Origin: Streptomyces sp. MUM 178J | Lineage (GTDB): Bacteria > Actinomycetota > Actinomycetes > Streptomycetales > Streptomycetaceae | DNA length: 64,000 bases | Reading direction: 5' to 3' | Assembly (NCBI RefSeq): GCF_022414575.1 | Contig: NZ_JADWYQ010000029.1 | Coordinates: forward strand, 1-64,000 | Shown here: positions 16,756-26,531 of the stretch, piece by piece | How the letters are laid out: every line of letters starts with the position of its first letter | Numbering within the stretch: the first letter of the stretch is position 1 | The notes under the pieces: model-generated | What the model was told of the DNA's origin: nothing | Seen by the model: only the letters and a program-made list of their open reading frames with translations | Databases searched by the model: none | Made by a program: the position numbers and the translations under genes

Positions 16756-17691
16756 ATGACCCCCACGCCCGCCCATGGAGAACTCCGCGCCGAGCTGGCC
16801 ATGCTCGCCACCGAGGAGTTCCGGCCCGAGCTGGCGGAGATCGACCGGCTCCCCACCCTCGACATCGCGCGGATCATGAACGGCGAGGACCGGTCCGTGC
16901 CGTCCGCCGTCGCCGGAGAACTGCCGCGCATCGCCGCGGCGATCGACGCCATCGCGGGGCGGATGGCCCGCGGGGGCAGGCTGGTCTACGCGGGAGCGGG
17001 CACGCCGGGACGGCTCGGGGTGCTGGACGCCAGCGAGTGCCCTCCGACGTTCAACACCGGCCCCGGCCAGGTCGTCGGGCTGGTCGCGGGCGGCCGCGAG
17101 GCGCTGGTCACGGCGGTGGAGGGCGCGGAGGACAGCAAGGACCTGGCGGCCGGCGACCTGGACGCCCTCGCGCTGGCCGCGGACGACACGGTGGTCGGCG
17201 TCTCCGCCTCCGGCCGCACTCCGTACGCCGTCGGCGCGGTCGAACACGCCCGTGGGCGCGGGGCGCTGACCGTCGGTCTGTCGTGCAATGCGAACAGCGC
17301 GCTGGGCGCGGCCGCAGATCACGCCATCGAGGTGGTGGTGGGCCCAGAGCTGCTGACCGGCTCCACCCGGCTGAAGGCCGGCACGGCGCAGAAGCTGGTG
17401 CTCAACATGGTGTCGACGATCACCATGATCCGCCTCGGCAAGACCTATGGAAACCTCATGGTCGATGTGCGCGCCTCCAACGAGAAACTGCGCGCGCGGT
17501 CGCACCGTATCGTCGCGCTGGCCACAGGCGCGTCGGACGACGAGATCGAGGCGGCGCTGTCCGCCGCGGACGGCGAGGTGAAGCAGGCGATCCTCACGAT
17601 CCTCGCGACGGTGGACGCGGCGACGGCGGACGAGCTGCTGACGCGGTGCGGAGGGCACCTGCGAGCTGCGCTGCGGGCCGCGAACGGGTGA
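16756..17691 (+). CDS. murQ: N-acetylmuramic acid 6-phosphate etherase
   Basis: 311 residues, the normal MurQ length. It shows the N-terminal TLDIARIMNGED, the SIS-type signature GRLGVLDASECPPTFN (catalytic Glu about 94), EGAEDSKDL (about 122-130), and the C-terminal KLVLNMVSTITMIRLG and NLMVDVRASNEKLR. MurQ cleaves the lactyl ether of MurNAc-6-P to GlcNAc-6-P and D-lactate, feeding cell-wall sugar into the NagA route encoded near 36 kb. The usual GTS in the phosphate loop reads GTP here (Pro84). ATG 16756 has only a weak AGAAAG site; expression may depend on the upstream repeat region. Confidence 0.94.
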   Translation: MTPTPAHGELRAELAMLATEEFRPELAEIDRLPTLDIARIMNGEDRSVPSAVAGELPRIAAAIDAIAGRMARGGRLVYAGAGTPGRLGVLDASECPPTFNTGPGQVVGLVAGGREALVTAVEGAEDSKDLAAGDLDALALAADDTVVGVSASGRTPYAVGAVEHARGRGALTVGLSCNANSALGAAADHAIEVVVGPELLTGSTRLKAGTAQKLVLNMVSTITMIRLGKTYGNLMVDVRASNEKLRARSHRIVALATGASDDEIEAALSAADGEVKQAILTILATVDAATADELLTRCGGHLRAALRAANG

Positions 17692-18000
17692 CCGCCCCTT
17701 CCCCGCAGCCGGGGGCTCCGCCCCGGCCGGGCCGCAGAGGGGAGGCGCCCTCGGCGCGCCGCAGCATGCCGTACGGCTCCCGCCGCGCAGGCGGTGTGGC
17801 GACCGAGGAGCGCACCGCGGCCGAGGACGGCCGACCGGGCTATCGGGCTGTGGCTGCGCCACTGCAGACGAGTCAGCCGGGGAACGCGGCTGTGTCGATC
17901 TCCATGCCGAAAGGCTCTGCAGGAGGTAGCAGGAGGTAGCAGGAGGTACTCGACGCGCCGCTGCTTGTGGGCGTCTCGGACCGGAGGGGTCGACTGTGCG
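17692..18000. other. intergenic region with Shine-Dalgarno-like repeat
   Basis: No gene supported. GCAGGAGGTA occurs three times in tandem at 17919-17948, each copy a perfect anti-16S-rRNA complement, but no start codon opening a plausible frame follows within 15 bp. Confidence 0.5.
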
Positions 18001-18031
18001 GGCTCCGGGCCTCGTCGCGAGGCCCGGAGCC
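18001..18031. terminator. terminator after the rhodanese gene
   Basis: Perfect 14-bp stem (GGCTCCGGGCCTCG / CGAGGCCCGGAGCC) with a TCG loop, 6 bp beyond the rhodanese stop on the minus strand. Confidence 0.85.
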
Positions 18032-18037
18032 GTCAGA

Positions 18038-18364
18038 TCAGGCGCTCTCGGTCGGCAGGCCCGCCTCCACCCAGTCCTGTATGCCCTCCCGGTACTTGCG
18101 GACGTTGGTGTAGCCGAGCGCCGTGAGCCGGTCGGCGACCTGGCCGCTGTTGGGGCAGGCGGGGTTGGAGCAGTACGTGACGATCAGGGCGTCCCGGTCG
18201 GGCAGCAGCGCCGCCGCCTGCCCGTCGACGTCGCCCGGGACGATCGGCACGGCGCCCGGCAGGTGCTGCTTCGCGTAGTACTCGCCGCCTAGGGCGTCGA
18301 CGACGGTCACGGTGCCCGCCTTTACCGCCGCGGCCAGCTCGTTTCGGGTGATCAGTGCGGTCAT
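18038..18364 (-). CDS. rhodanese-like sulfurtransferase
   Basis: 108 residues, one rhodanese domain. The N-terminus has VVDALGGEYYAKQHLPGAVP; the active-site loop is VTYCSNPACPNS, with the Cys after TY as likely catalytic residue and a second Cys five residues on; the C-terminus is GYTNVRKYREGIQDWVEAGL. Single-domain rhodaneses move sulfane sulfur from thiosulfate or persulfides. The start is 37 bp from the divergent TetR gene, with a perfect palindrome between them, so the regulator probably controls both. A strong terminator follows. Confidence 0.9.
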   Translation of the reverse strand: MTALITRNELAAAVKAGTVTVVDALGGEYYAKQHLPGAVPIVPGDVDGQAAALLPDRDALIVTYCSNPACPNSGQVADRLTALGYTNVRKYREGIQDWVEAGLPTESA

Positions 18365-18385
18365 GTCACTGCCTCCAAGGAATCC

Positions 18386-18397
18386 GGACTATAGTCC
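18386..18397. promoter_or_regulatory. palindromic operator between rhodanese and TetR genes
   Basis: GGACTATAGTCC is a perfect 12-bp palindrome in the 37-bp gap between the divergent genes. It lies 4 bp before the TetR start codon, consistent with autoregulation. Confidence 0.7.
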
Positions 18398-18401
18398 TCT
18401 T

Positions 18402-19025
18402 GTGGCTCAGAACAGTAACGGACCGCAGTCCGATTCCGCAACGCCCCTGGAACTGCTGCGCACCCCGCCCCCGAAGGAACGCGCCGACGCGGCCCGCAAC
18501 CGGGCCGCCGTACTCGAAGCCGCCGCGCGGCTCTTCGCGGAACACGGCGTCGAGGCGGTGTCCATGGACCAGATCGCGGCGGCCGCGGGCGTCGGAAAGG
18601 GCACGCTGTTCCGCCGCTTCGGCGACAAGTCGGGGCTCGCCGTCGCCCTGCTGGACTCCCGCGAGCAGGCGCTCCAGGAGTCGGTCCTGCACGGGCCGCC
18701 CCCGCTGGGCCCGGGAGCCGCGGCCCACGACCGGCTGACCGCGTTCCTCGACGCCTATGTCGACTACCTGATGGAGCATCTGCCGCTGGTCCGGATGTCC
18801 GAGACCGCGAGCCCCGGCGCCCGCTACCGGATCGGTGCGTACCGCTTCTGGCACCGCCATCTGGCGATCCTGCTGGCTCAGACCCCAGACCCCGACGCCG
18901 CCGCGCACACCCTGCTCGCCGCCCTCGCGGCCGAGCATGTCGCCGCGCTCCTCCCAGAACTGGGCGAGACCCGCCTCCGCGCCGCCACCCTCCGCCTCGC
19001 CCGCGCAGCGCTCGCCACGCCCTGA
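18402..19025 (+). CDS. TetR-family regulator paired with rhodanese
   Basis: 207 residues. The helix-turn-helix is at about 35-75 (AVLEAAARLFAEHGVEAVSM, then IAAAAGVGKGTLFRRFGDKS); the ligand domain is Ala/Leu-rich and ends ATLRLARAALATP. The frame continues back to 18312, but that would run through the divergent promoter. GTG 18402 fits, probably leaderless since no Shine-Dalgarno is near. It likely binds the GGACTATAGTCC palindrome. The inducer is unknown; the rhodanese partner suggests a reactive sulfur or electrophile signal. Confidence 0.9.
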   Translation: MAQNSNGPQSDSATPLELLRTPPPKERADAARNRAAVLEAAARLFAEHGVEAVSMDQIAAAAGVGKGTLFRRFGDKSGLAVALLDSREQALQESVLHGPPPLGPGAAAHDRLTAFLDAYVDYLMEHLPLVRMSETASPGARYRIGAYRFWHRHLAILLAQTPDPDAAAHTLLAALAAEHVAALLPELGETRLRAATLRLARAALATP

Positions 19026-19184
19026 GCCCGAGTTCCGCCGCCCACCCCGGCACGCCGATCCAGCAGCACTTTCAGCGCGGCCGGCTCCTTGCGGTTCGCC
19101 CGCCGCATCGCCGACACGGGCTGTTCGGAGGCGTTCGCCGTGTCCGGCACACCAGAACCCCGGTGGCCGTGGTACTCGGAGGGC

Positions 19185-20186
19185 ATGCTCAGAGGAGTCC
19201 GCGCCCGCGTTCTGCCCACCTCCCAGCGCCGCTCCCTGGACGAACTGGCACAGGACCTGGACCTGTCGGCCGGGGACACCAGGGCGAAGCGCTCGGCCTT
19301 CTGGACGATGCTGACCCTTTCCTCGGTCATCGCGTCCGGCGGGGTGCTCACCGACTCGACGGCCACCGTGATCGGGGCGATGATCATCGCCCCGCTGTCG
19401 ACGCCGATCATGGGCATCGCCCTGGGTTCGGTGCAGCGCCGCAGAATCGGAGCGGCCAGAATCGTGCTCCTCGCCTGTCTGCTGGTGATCGCGGCCGGAA
19501 TGCTGTTCTCCCAAGGACTCCCCAGCGACTACGACCTGCTGTCGAACAATCAGATCGCCTCGCGGACGTCACCGGGGCTGATGGACCTGATCGCCGCCCT
19601 GGCGACGGGTTTCGCCGGCGCGGTGGCACTGGCCCGGCGCGACGTGGCCGCCGTGCTGCCCGGGGTCGCGATCGCCATCTCCCTCGTCCCTCCCCTGGTG
19701 GTGGCCGGGGTGTGCCTGGGACATCTGGCGTGGTGGCTGGCGCTGGGCGCACTGGTGCTGTTCGTGTCGAACTTCTTCGCCCTGGTCTTCGGCGGCATGG
19801 TGGTCTTCGCCACCCTCGGCTACGGCGCCGAGGCCGACAAGACCGCCGGGAGGCCCGCCCGCAGGGCGTACGTCGCCATGTCCATGCTGTTCGCCGTCGT
19901 CTTCGTGCCGCTGACCGCCAACACCGCGTTCACTCTGCTGATCAACGCCTGGACCGGCCACGCGAAGGTCGCGGCGCAACAGTGGCTCGCGAACGAGCCG
20001 GACGCCTCCGTCACCAGCGTCGACGCGGTGTCGCAGACGCTGTACATCCATGTCCGCACCCCCGGGGACCTCCCACCGGTGCAGGGTCTGCTCGACCGTC
20101 TCGAAGGGGAGATCCCGAACGGCGTTCCCATCGTGGTGGATGCGACGCGCGGCCGGCGCATCGAAGCTGGGACAGTCGGCGACTGA
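19185..20186 (+). CDS. DUF389 integral membrane protein
   Basis: 333 residues with the DUF389 core: FWTMLTLSSVIASGGVLTDS, ATVIGAMIIAPLSTPIMGIA, and further helices (LMDLIAALATGFAGAVALARRD, VLPGVAIAISLVPPLVVAGV), about six or seven membrane segments. The C-terminal 100 residues form a soluble domain. The family occurs in bacteria and archaea; no transport activity is established. ATG 19185 is directly preceded by GGAGGG, so the longer frame from 19089 is rejected. Stand-alone gene, 159 bp after the TetR gene. Confidence 0.9.
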   Translation: MLRGVRARVLPTSQRRSLDELAQDLDLSAGDTRAKRSAFWTMLTLSSVIASGGVLTDSTATVIGAMIIAPLSTPIMGIALGSVQRRRIGAARIVLLACLLVIAAGMLFSQGLPSDYDLLSNNQIASRTSPGLMDLIAALATGFAGAVALARRDVAAVLPGVAIAISLVPPLVVAGVCLGHLAWWLALGALVLFVSNFFALVFGGMVVFATLGYGAEADKTAGRPARRAYVAMSMLFAVVFVPLTANTAFTLLINAWTGHAKVAAQQWLANEPDASVTSVDAVSQTLYIHVRTPGDLPPVQGLLDRLEGEIPNGVPIVVDATRGRRIEAGTVGD

Positions 20187-20371
20187 GCCCCGCACCCGCG
20201 ACCCGGTCGCGGCGCCCGGTCACGTCGGGACTCCCCGCCGCGTCCCGTGAGCACCACGCAGACCCCTCGCCCCCTCGGCATCACAGCCAACCCCGACAGG
20301 CCCAAGGCCTACGCCCCCGAGGAGCCCGCGACAATACCTTTCGACCCGTTTGCAAGTTCTCGCCACTCCGT

Positions 20372-20393
20372 TTGAGTGACTACCTTGAGTGAC
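20372..20393 (+). repeat. direct repeat TTGAGTGAC, 13-bp period
   Basis: TTGAGTGAC occurs at 20372-20380 and 20385-20393, 41 bp before the lipase-like gene start. It could be a paired binding site for a dimeric activator; no -35/-10 assignment is firm. Confidence 0.4.
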
Positions 20394-20433
20394 GATGATG
20401 GCTCTTGTTGTCATCGACTCTGGAGGGGACGTC

Positions 20434-21759
20434 ATGACAGAACGGTCAGGACGGACAGGAACAGCGACACGAACCGAGCCGAGCCAATCCACCGGACGAC
20501 CGAACCGATCGACCGGACCAACCCGACCAATCGAGCCCACCGAGCAACAGATCGCCAAGGCCCTGCAGGACGCGCCGCCCATCGTGCTCGCGCCCGGGCC
20601 CAAGGAGGCGACGAGTCAGATCCCGTTGCCGCCCGACGATATGTGGGACCTGCCGGGAGGAACCGCCTGGGTCTACTACGGCGCAGGGCACGACCGGCTG
20701 ACCAGGCCCGTAATCATGGCCGACGGGTTTCACGTCGGGCCGAGTGACCTGGAGTTCGCCTGGGAGGTGCTGGAGTTCGGGGCGTATCCCTTCCTCGGCG
20801 AGCTGCGCCGCCGCGGGCGCGATGTGGTGATCGTCGGGTTCCATGAACGCAGCGCGTCGATTCTGGACAACTCACGCACCGTGCAGGCCGCGATTCTTCA
20901 GGCCGTCGAGGAGCGCAGCGGCGGCACTCAGCTCGCGGTCGGCGGGTTCAGCATGGGCGGGCTGATCGCCCGGCATGCGCTGGCCAAGCTGGAGAGCCTG
21001 CGCATCGATCATCAGACGGCGCTCTACTGGTCGTATGACAGTCCCCACCGCGGGGCGTGGATTCCCCTCTCCCTTCAGGCCTTCGCGCACTACACCAGGC
21101 GGCTGGACCGCCGGTTCTCCGACCAGATCAACAGCCCGGCCTCGCGCGAACTGCTGTGGCGGCATATCGACGAGTGGGACGCCCCGCCGGGCCAGGCCGA
21201 CGACCGCAAGGCGTTCCTCGCGGAGATGCGGGAGATCGGCGAGTGGCCGAGCATCCCCCGGCTGATCGGCGTGGCCAACGGCGTGTCGTCCGGCCGGGGC
21301 GAGCCGGTGGAGCCGGGCGCCGTGGCGTTCCAGGGCCGGGGCCTGTCGCTGGTCGGCACCCGGCTGTACGCACAGCAGGCCGGCCACTGCCCGCCGGCCG
21401 CCCAGCTGCGCGTGGTGAGCATGGAGAAGCCGGAGGTGCGGACCTGCGGGCTGCCCGAGATCGACGGCGCGCCCGGCGGGATGCTCGACGGCTTCGGGAT
21501 TCTGGCCGACGAGTTGAACAAGCTCCCCGCGTTCTTCGGGTTCCGCTCCGACGCCCGGATCCGCGCACACTGCTTCGTGCCGGCGGTCAGCGCCGTCGCC
21601 GTACGGGATCTGGACCGCACGGAGGATCTGTATGTGGACATCGGAGCGCTGGACCCGGGCGAGAGCGAGCTCGACGAGTTCAAGCTCGCCTCCCAGAACG
21701 AGGAGCACACGCTGATGACCGAGGAGCTGGGCTCCTGGATCATCGAGCGGCTGCCCTGA
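20434..21759 (+). CDS. lipase/esterase-like alpha/beta hydrolase
   Basis: 441 residues. The first 50 are Thr/Arg/Pro-rich and repetitive (TEPSQSTGRPNRSTGPTRP). The hydrolase core has VIMADGFHVGPSDLE, then the nucleophile elbow GGFSMGGLIARHAL (Ser as nucleophile), YWSYDSPHRGAW, and a probable His near the C-terminus. No signal peptide is seen, so it is likely cytoplasmic. The C-terminal 100 residues (DLYVDIGALDPGESELDEFK, EEHTLMTEELGSWIIERL) may form an interaction domain. ATG 20434 has TGGAGGGG upstream. The substrate is not predictable. Confidence 0.8.
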   Translation: MTERSGRTGTATRTEPSQSTGRPNRSTGPTRPIEPTEQQIAKALQDAPPIVLAPGPKEATSQIPLPPDDMWDLPGGTAWVYYGAGHDRLTRPVIMADGFHVGPSDLEFAWEVLEFGAYPFLGELRRRGRDVVIVGFHERSASILDNSRTVQAAILQAVEERSGGTQLAVGGFSMGGLIARHALAKLESLRIDHQTALYWSYDSPHRGAWIPLSLQAFAHYTRRLDRRFSDQINSPASRELLWRHIDEWDAPPGQADDRKAFLAEMREIGEWPSIPRLIGVANGVSSGRGEPVEPGAVAFQGRGLSLVGTRLYAQQAGHCPPAAQLRVVSMEKPEVRTCGLPEIDGAPGGMLDGFGILADELNKLPAFFGFRSDARIRAHCFVPAVSAVAVRDLDRTEDLYVDIGALDPGESELDEFKLASQNEEHTLMTEELGSWIIERLP

Positions 21760-21780
21760 TCAGCAGCACCCCCAGCAGCA

Positions 21781-23241
21781 CTACCGATCGGTGGACGTCT
21801 CCACCGGCTGTCCGGCCTTCCGCGGGGTGCTCTGCCAGCACTCCACCCCCGTCAGGCCGGGCAGCCGGTCCACGGTGAAGACCGGGTCGACGCCCGTGCG
21901 TCGCTGTGCCTGGTAGTCGCTGAGCAGCCGGAAGGCGATCGCGGACAGCGGCAGGATGGCCAGCAGGTTGATCAGTGCCATGACGCCCATGAAGACGTCG
22001 GCGAGATTCCATACGACGCTGACGGAGCCCAGCGCGCCGAGGACGACCGTCACCAGCACCAGCACCCGGTAGGAGGGCAGCACCCAGCGCTTGCGGGTCA
22101 TGAACTCGATGTTGGACTCGCCGTAGTAGTAGTTCCCGATCAGGGTCGAGAAGCAGAGCATAAAGACGACGGCGGTCAGGACGTGCCCGGCCCAGTCGCC
22201 CAGTGTGGCTTGCAGGGCGGACTGGGTGAGGTCCGCGCCCTGGCGGCCCGAGAGCGAGGGGTTGCTGGTCAGGATGATGAACGCGGTCATCGAGCAGATC
22301 AGCAGCGTGTCGAAGAAGACGCCGAGCGACTGCACCAGACCCTGCTTGACCGGGTGGGAGACATTGGCGGTGGCGCTGGCGTTGGGCGCGGAGCCGAGGC
22401 CGGCCTCATTGGAGAACATGCCGCGCCGGATGCCGTTCTGGATCGCCGCGCCGATCGCTCCGCCCGCGACCTCCCGGACTCCGAAGGCGCCGCCGACGAT
22501 GTCGGCGAAGACCCGCGGCACATCAGCGATGTTGAGGACGACCACGACCAGGCCGAGCACCAGGTAGAGGACGGCCATGAAAGGCACCAGCAGCTGGGTG
22601 ACCGAGGCGATGCGGCGTACGCCGCCGAAGATGACCAGGCCGAGCAGCGCCGCGACGGCTACACCGGTCACCGGGGCGAACCAGTTCTCCTGGCCGCCCC
22701 CGAAGGACGTCCCGGCGACGGAGACGATGGTGTTGGACTGCACCGCGTTGAAGACGAAGCCGAAGGTCAGCGTGATGACCACGGCGAAGAGGAGACCGAG
22801 CCAGCGCTTCCCGAGGGCCCGGTGCATGTAGTACGCGGGGCCGCCGCGAAAGGCGCCCCCCTCTCCGCGGACCTTGTAGAGCTGGGCGAGCGCCGACTCG
22901 ACGAACGCGGAGGCCGCGCCGATGAGGGCCATGACCCACATCCAGAACACCGCGCCCGCGCCGCCGAGTGTGATGGCGGCGGCGACGCCCGCGATGTTTC
23001 CGGTGCCGACGCGGGCGGCGGCGGAGATGGTGAACGCGCCGAAGGAGGAGACGGCCTTCTTGCCGTCGGCTCCCTGGACCGGCCTGTCCTTCAGCACCCG
23101 GAACATCTCCGGCAGCAGCCGGATCTGCACGCCCTTGGAGCGCAGGGTGAAGTACAGTCCCGCGCCCACGACGAGCGGGATCAGAAGGTAGGTCCAGAAG
23201 ACGTCGTTGACGTCGACGATCAAGGAGTCAAGCGTGTCCAT
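21781..23241 (-). CDS. AgcS-family alanine/glycine:cation symporter
   Basis: 486 residues and about 10-11 membrane helices. Family signatures include FGAFTISAAARVGTGNIAGV, VFWMWVMALIGAASAFVESA, FRGGPAYYMHRAL and GMFSNEAGLGSAPNA. These are sodium- or proton-coupled carriers that import D/L-alanine or glycine. The C-terminal 40 residues are hydrophilic. The ATG follows a GAGG about 11 bases upstream. Neighbours give no pathway; the gene converges with the lipase-like gene and is tandem to groEL2 on the same strand. Confidence 0.94.
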   Translation of the reverse strand: MDTLDSLIVDVNDVFWTYLLIPLVVGAGLYFTLRSKGVQIRLLPEMFRVLKDRPVQGADGKKAVSSFGAFTISAAARVGTGNIAGVAAAITLGGAGAVFWMWVMALIGAASAFVESALAQLYKVRGEGGAFRGGPAYYMHRALGKRWLGLLFAVVITLTFGFVFNAVQSNTIVSVAGTSFGGGQENWFAPVTGVAVAALLGLVIFGGVRRIASVTQLLVPFMAVLYLVLGLVVVVLNIADVPRVFADIVGGAFGVREVAGGAIGAAIQNGIRRGMFSNEAGLGSAPNASATANVSHPVKQGLVQSLGVFFDTLLICSMTAFIILTSNPSLSGRQGADLTQSALQATLGDWAGHVLTAVVFMLCFSTLIGNYYYGESNIEFMTRKRWVLPSYRVLVLVTVVLGALGSVSVVWNLADVFMGVMALINLLAILPLSAIAFRLLSDYQAQRRTGVDPVFTVDRLPGLTGVECWQSTPRKAGQPVETSTDR

Positions 23242-23598
23242 TGCGTACTGCGTCCTCGTGCAGGCCCGGATGCGGGGGAGTTAACGGCAGGCCTACAAGA
23301 GGCTCACAGCAGGCTACCCGCGCCTCTTGACCTTCAAAACAGAGGAAAGTGGTGCGCAATCTCACAGCAACGAAGGCCGAAAGATCTGCGTCCCATGAGC
23401 GCGCAGCATGCGACGTGGGTCTTGGTATGCACCAGAACGCGGTGCGAAGCGCCCGTATACAACGCCCGCCGCAGCGCCCGCACACGGGGGAGGGTCCAGG
23501 ACACGCGCCGAGGGCGGCACCCCTCCGGCAGGAGGAGTGCCGCCCTCGGTCAGCTTCCGGACTTGCGTCCGAGCCGTACGCCGTCAGGCGCGGTCGGC
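23242..23598. other. intergenic region between AgcS and groEL2
   Basis: Holds the AgcS promoter (AT-richer part about 23290-23400) and, at 23508-23549, the groEL2 terminator. No gene supported. Confidence 0.5.
23508..23549 (-). terminator. groEL2 terminator
   Basis: Perfect 13-bp outer stem (CCGAGGGCGGCAC / GTGCCGCCCTCGG) closed by an inner CTCC/GGAG pairing, about 50 bp after the groEL2 stop. Confidence 0.8.
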
Positions 23599-25411
<1,813 letters not shown>

Positions 25412-25527
25412 CGGCTTTGAGAAAGCCTCGGCAAGGGGTGTCGGCCGGCGGGGGCGCCCCCGGGACGCCTCCCCGTCCGGGGCGCGCGGGCGGCCGGGCA
25501 CGCGCGGGCAGCCGACGCCCGGACGCA

Positions 25528-25569
25528 TACGAGGGGCCCGCGTCCCTCCTCGGATGCGGGCCCCTCGTA
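25528..25569 (-). terminator. cold-shock gene terminator
   Basis: Perfect 14-bp stem (TACGAGGGGCCCGC / GCGGGCCCCTCGTA) with a 14-nt loop, 42 bp past the csp stop. Confidence 0.85.
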
Positions 25570-25610
25570 CGTCAGTCAGTGCGTGCGTGAGCGGTCGATC
25601 GCGCCTGGAT

Positions 25611-25814
25611 TCAGGCGGTTACCTTGACCATGTCCGCCTGCGGCCCCTTCTGGCCCTGCGAGATCTCGAATTCGACCCGCTGACCCTCTTCAAGGGTGCG
25701 GTACCCATCCATCTGGATCGCGCTGTAGTGGACGAAAACATCCGCACCACCGTCGACCGCGATGAAGCCGTACCCCTTCTCCGCGTTGAACCACTTGACG
25801 GTGCCCTGAGCCAT
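25611..25814 (-). CDS. cold-shock protein (CspA/ScoF family)
   Basis: 67 residues, one cold-shock domain. RNP1-like GYGFI and RNP2-like VFVHYSAI are present in [20 protein letters not shown] and [13 protein letters not shown]. These proteins bind single-stranded RNA/DNA and melt secondary structure. ATG 25814 has GGGGAG seven bases upstream; the ten extra codons of the longer frame are not part of the fold. The upstream region is unusually AT-rich and long, consistent with a structured cold-shock leader. It lies between groEL2 and the thrC-cysO operon, all on the minus strand. Confidence 0.96.
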   Translation of the reverse strand: MAQGTVKWFNAEKGYGFIAVDGGADVFVHYSAIQMDGYRTLEEGQRVEFEISQGQKGPQADMVKVTA

Positions 25815-26166
25815 GCCTAACTCCCCTATTACTGGCCCTTGCACGGGACCGCACTTCGCGGGCCCGGGTCAGACCTCGTCCCCGACAGGAGGGACGTGCG
25901 CCGGAACGCGTCGACCGCGGCTGAATGTATCTGTCCAACTGCCGTCTGCAACAGGTCAATCGGACGAGAAATCTGAGCACACCCGAACGGAAAATTCATG
26001 CGAATTACGTGAATTACGGGGCAAGTCGGGCCCGACAAAGCGCTCTTACCAGGACAATTCGATCGAACACTTTGGCTGTTTCTTGTCGCGCCAGGGCGCA
26101 ATCTCATATGCGACCGGCACAAGCGGTGGAGCGGGCTACCCCGACTCTATCGCGCTCAACCATGCA
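25815..26166. other. AT-rich leader/promoter region of the cold-shock gene
   Basis: No gene. Notable sequences: direct repeat GAATTACG (about 26000-26017) and palindrome GTCGGGCCCGAC (about 26026-26037). This is probably the promoter and long 5' leader of the cold-shock gene on the minus strand. Confidence 0.45.
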
Positions 26167-26203
26167 GAATTGCCCCCTCCGCTTCTTGCGGAGGGGGCAA
26201 TTC
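26167..26203 (-). terminator. terminator of the thrC-cysO operon
   Basis: Perfect 16-bp stem (GAATTGCCCCCTCCGC / GCGGAGGGGGCAATTC) with a TTCTT loop, 10 bp after the cysO-like stop on the minus strand. Confidence 0.9.
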
Positions 26204-26212
26204 GTCAATGAA

Positions 26213-26491
26213 TCAGCAGCCGCCCGCGACCGCCGGGATGATCGACACTCCCGCGCCGTCCGGCGTCGCCGTCTCAAGGCCCTGCTCGAAACGCACGTCG
26301 TCGTCGTTGACGTAGACGTTGACGAAGCGGCGCAGCTGCCCCTGGTCGTCCAGGACGCGGGCGGCGATCCCCTTGTGGGTCTTCTCCAGGTCCGCGATGA
26401 CGTCGGCCAGGGTGGCGCCCTCGGCCGTGACCTCGGCCTGGCCGCCGGTGTATGTACGGAGGATGGTGGGGATGCGGACGTTGACGCTCAT
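26213..26491 (-). CDS. MoaD/ThiS-type sulfur carrier protein (CysO-like)
   Basis: 92 residues with a ubiquitin-like fold pattern: VNVRIPTILRTYTGGQAEV, ATLADVIADLEKTHKGIAAR, FVNVYVNDDDVRF and the C-terminal SIIPAVAGGC. Carriers of this class end in Gly-Gly, which is adenylated and converted to a thiocarboxylate; here one Cys follows the GG, so a protease must expose it. The gene lies 40 bp after thrC in the same transcript, an arrangement similar to mycobacterial cysO neighbourhoods. It probably supplies sulfur for cysteine or another thiolation. Start ATG has GAGGAAGG upstream. Confidence 0.9.
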   Translation of the reverse strand: MSVNVRIPTILRTYTGGQAEVTAEGATLADVIADLEKTHKGIAARVLDDQGQLRRFVNVYVNDDDVRFEQGLETATPDGAGVSIIPAVAGGC

Positions 26492-26531
26492 GGGGTGCGT
26501 GCCTTCCTCGGGGTAAGGGGGGGGGAAGTCT

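Noticed and set aside
17919..17948. CRISPR-like or terminator repeat
   Set aside because: Only three 10-bp units with no spacers or dyad; better described as a simple tandem repeat.
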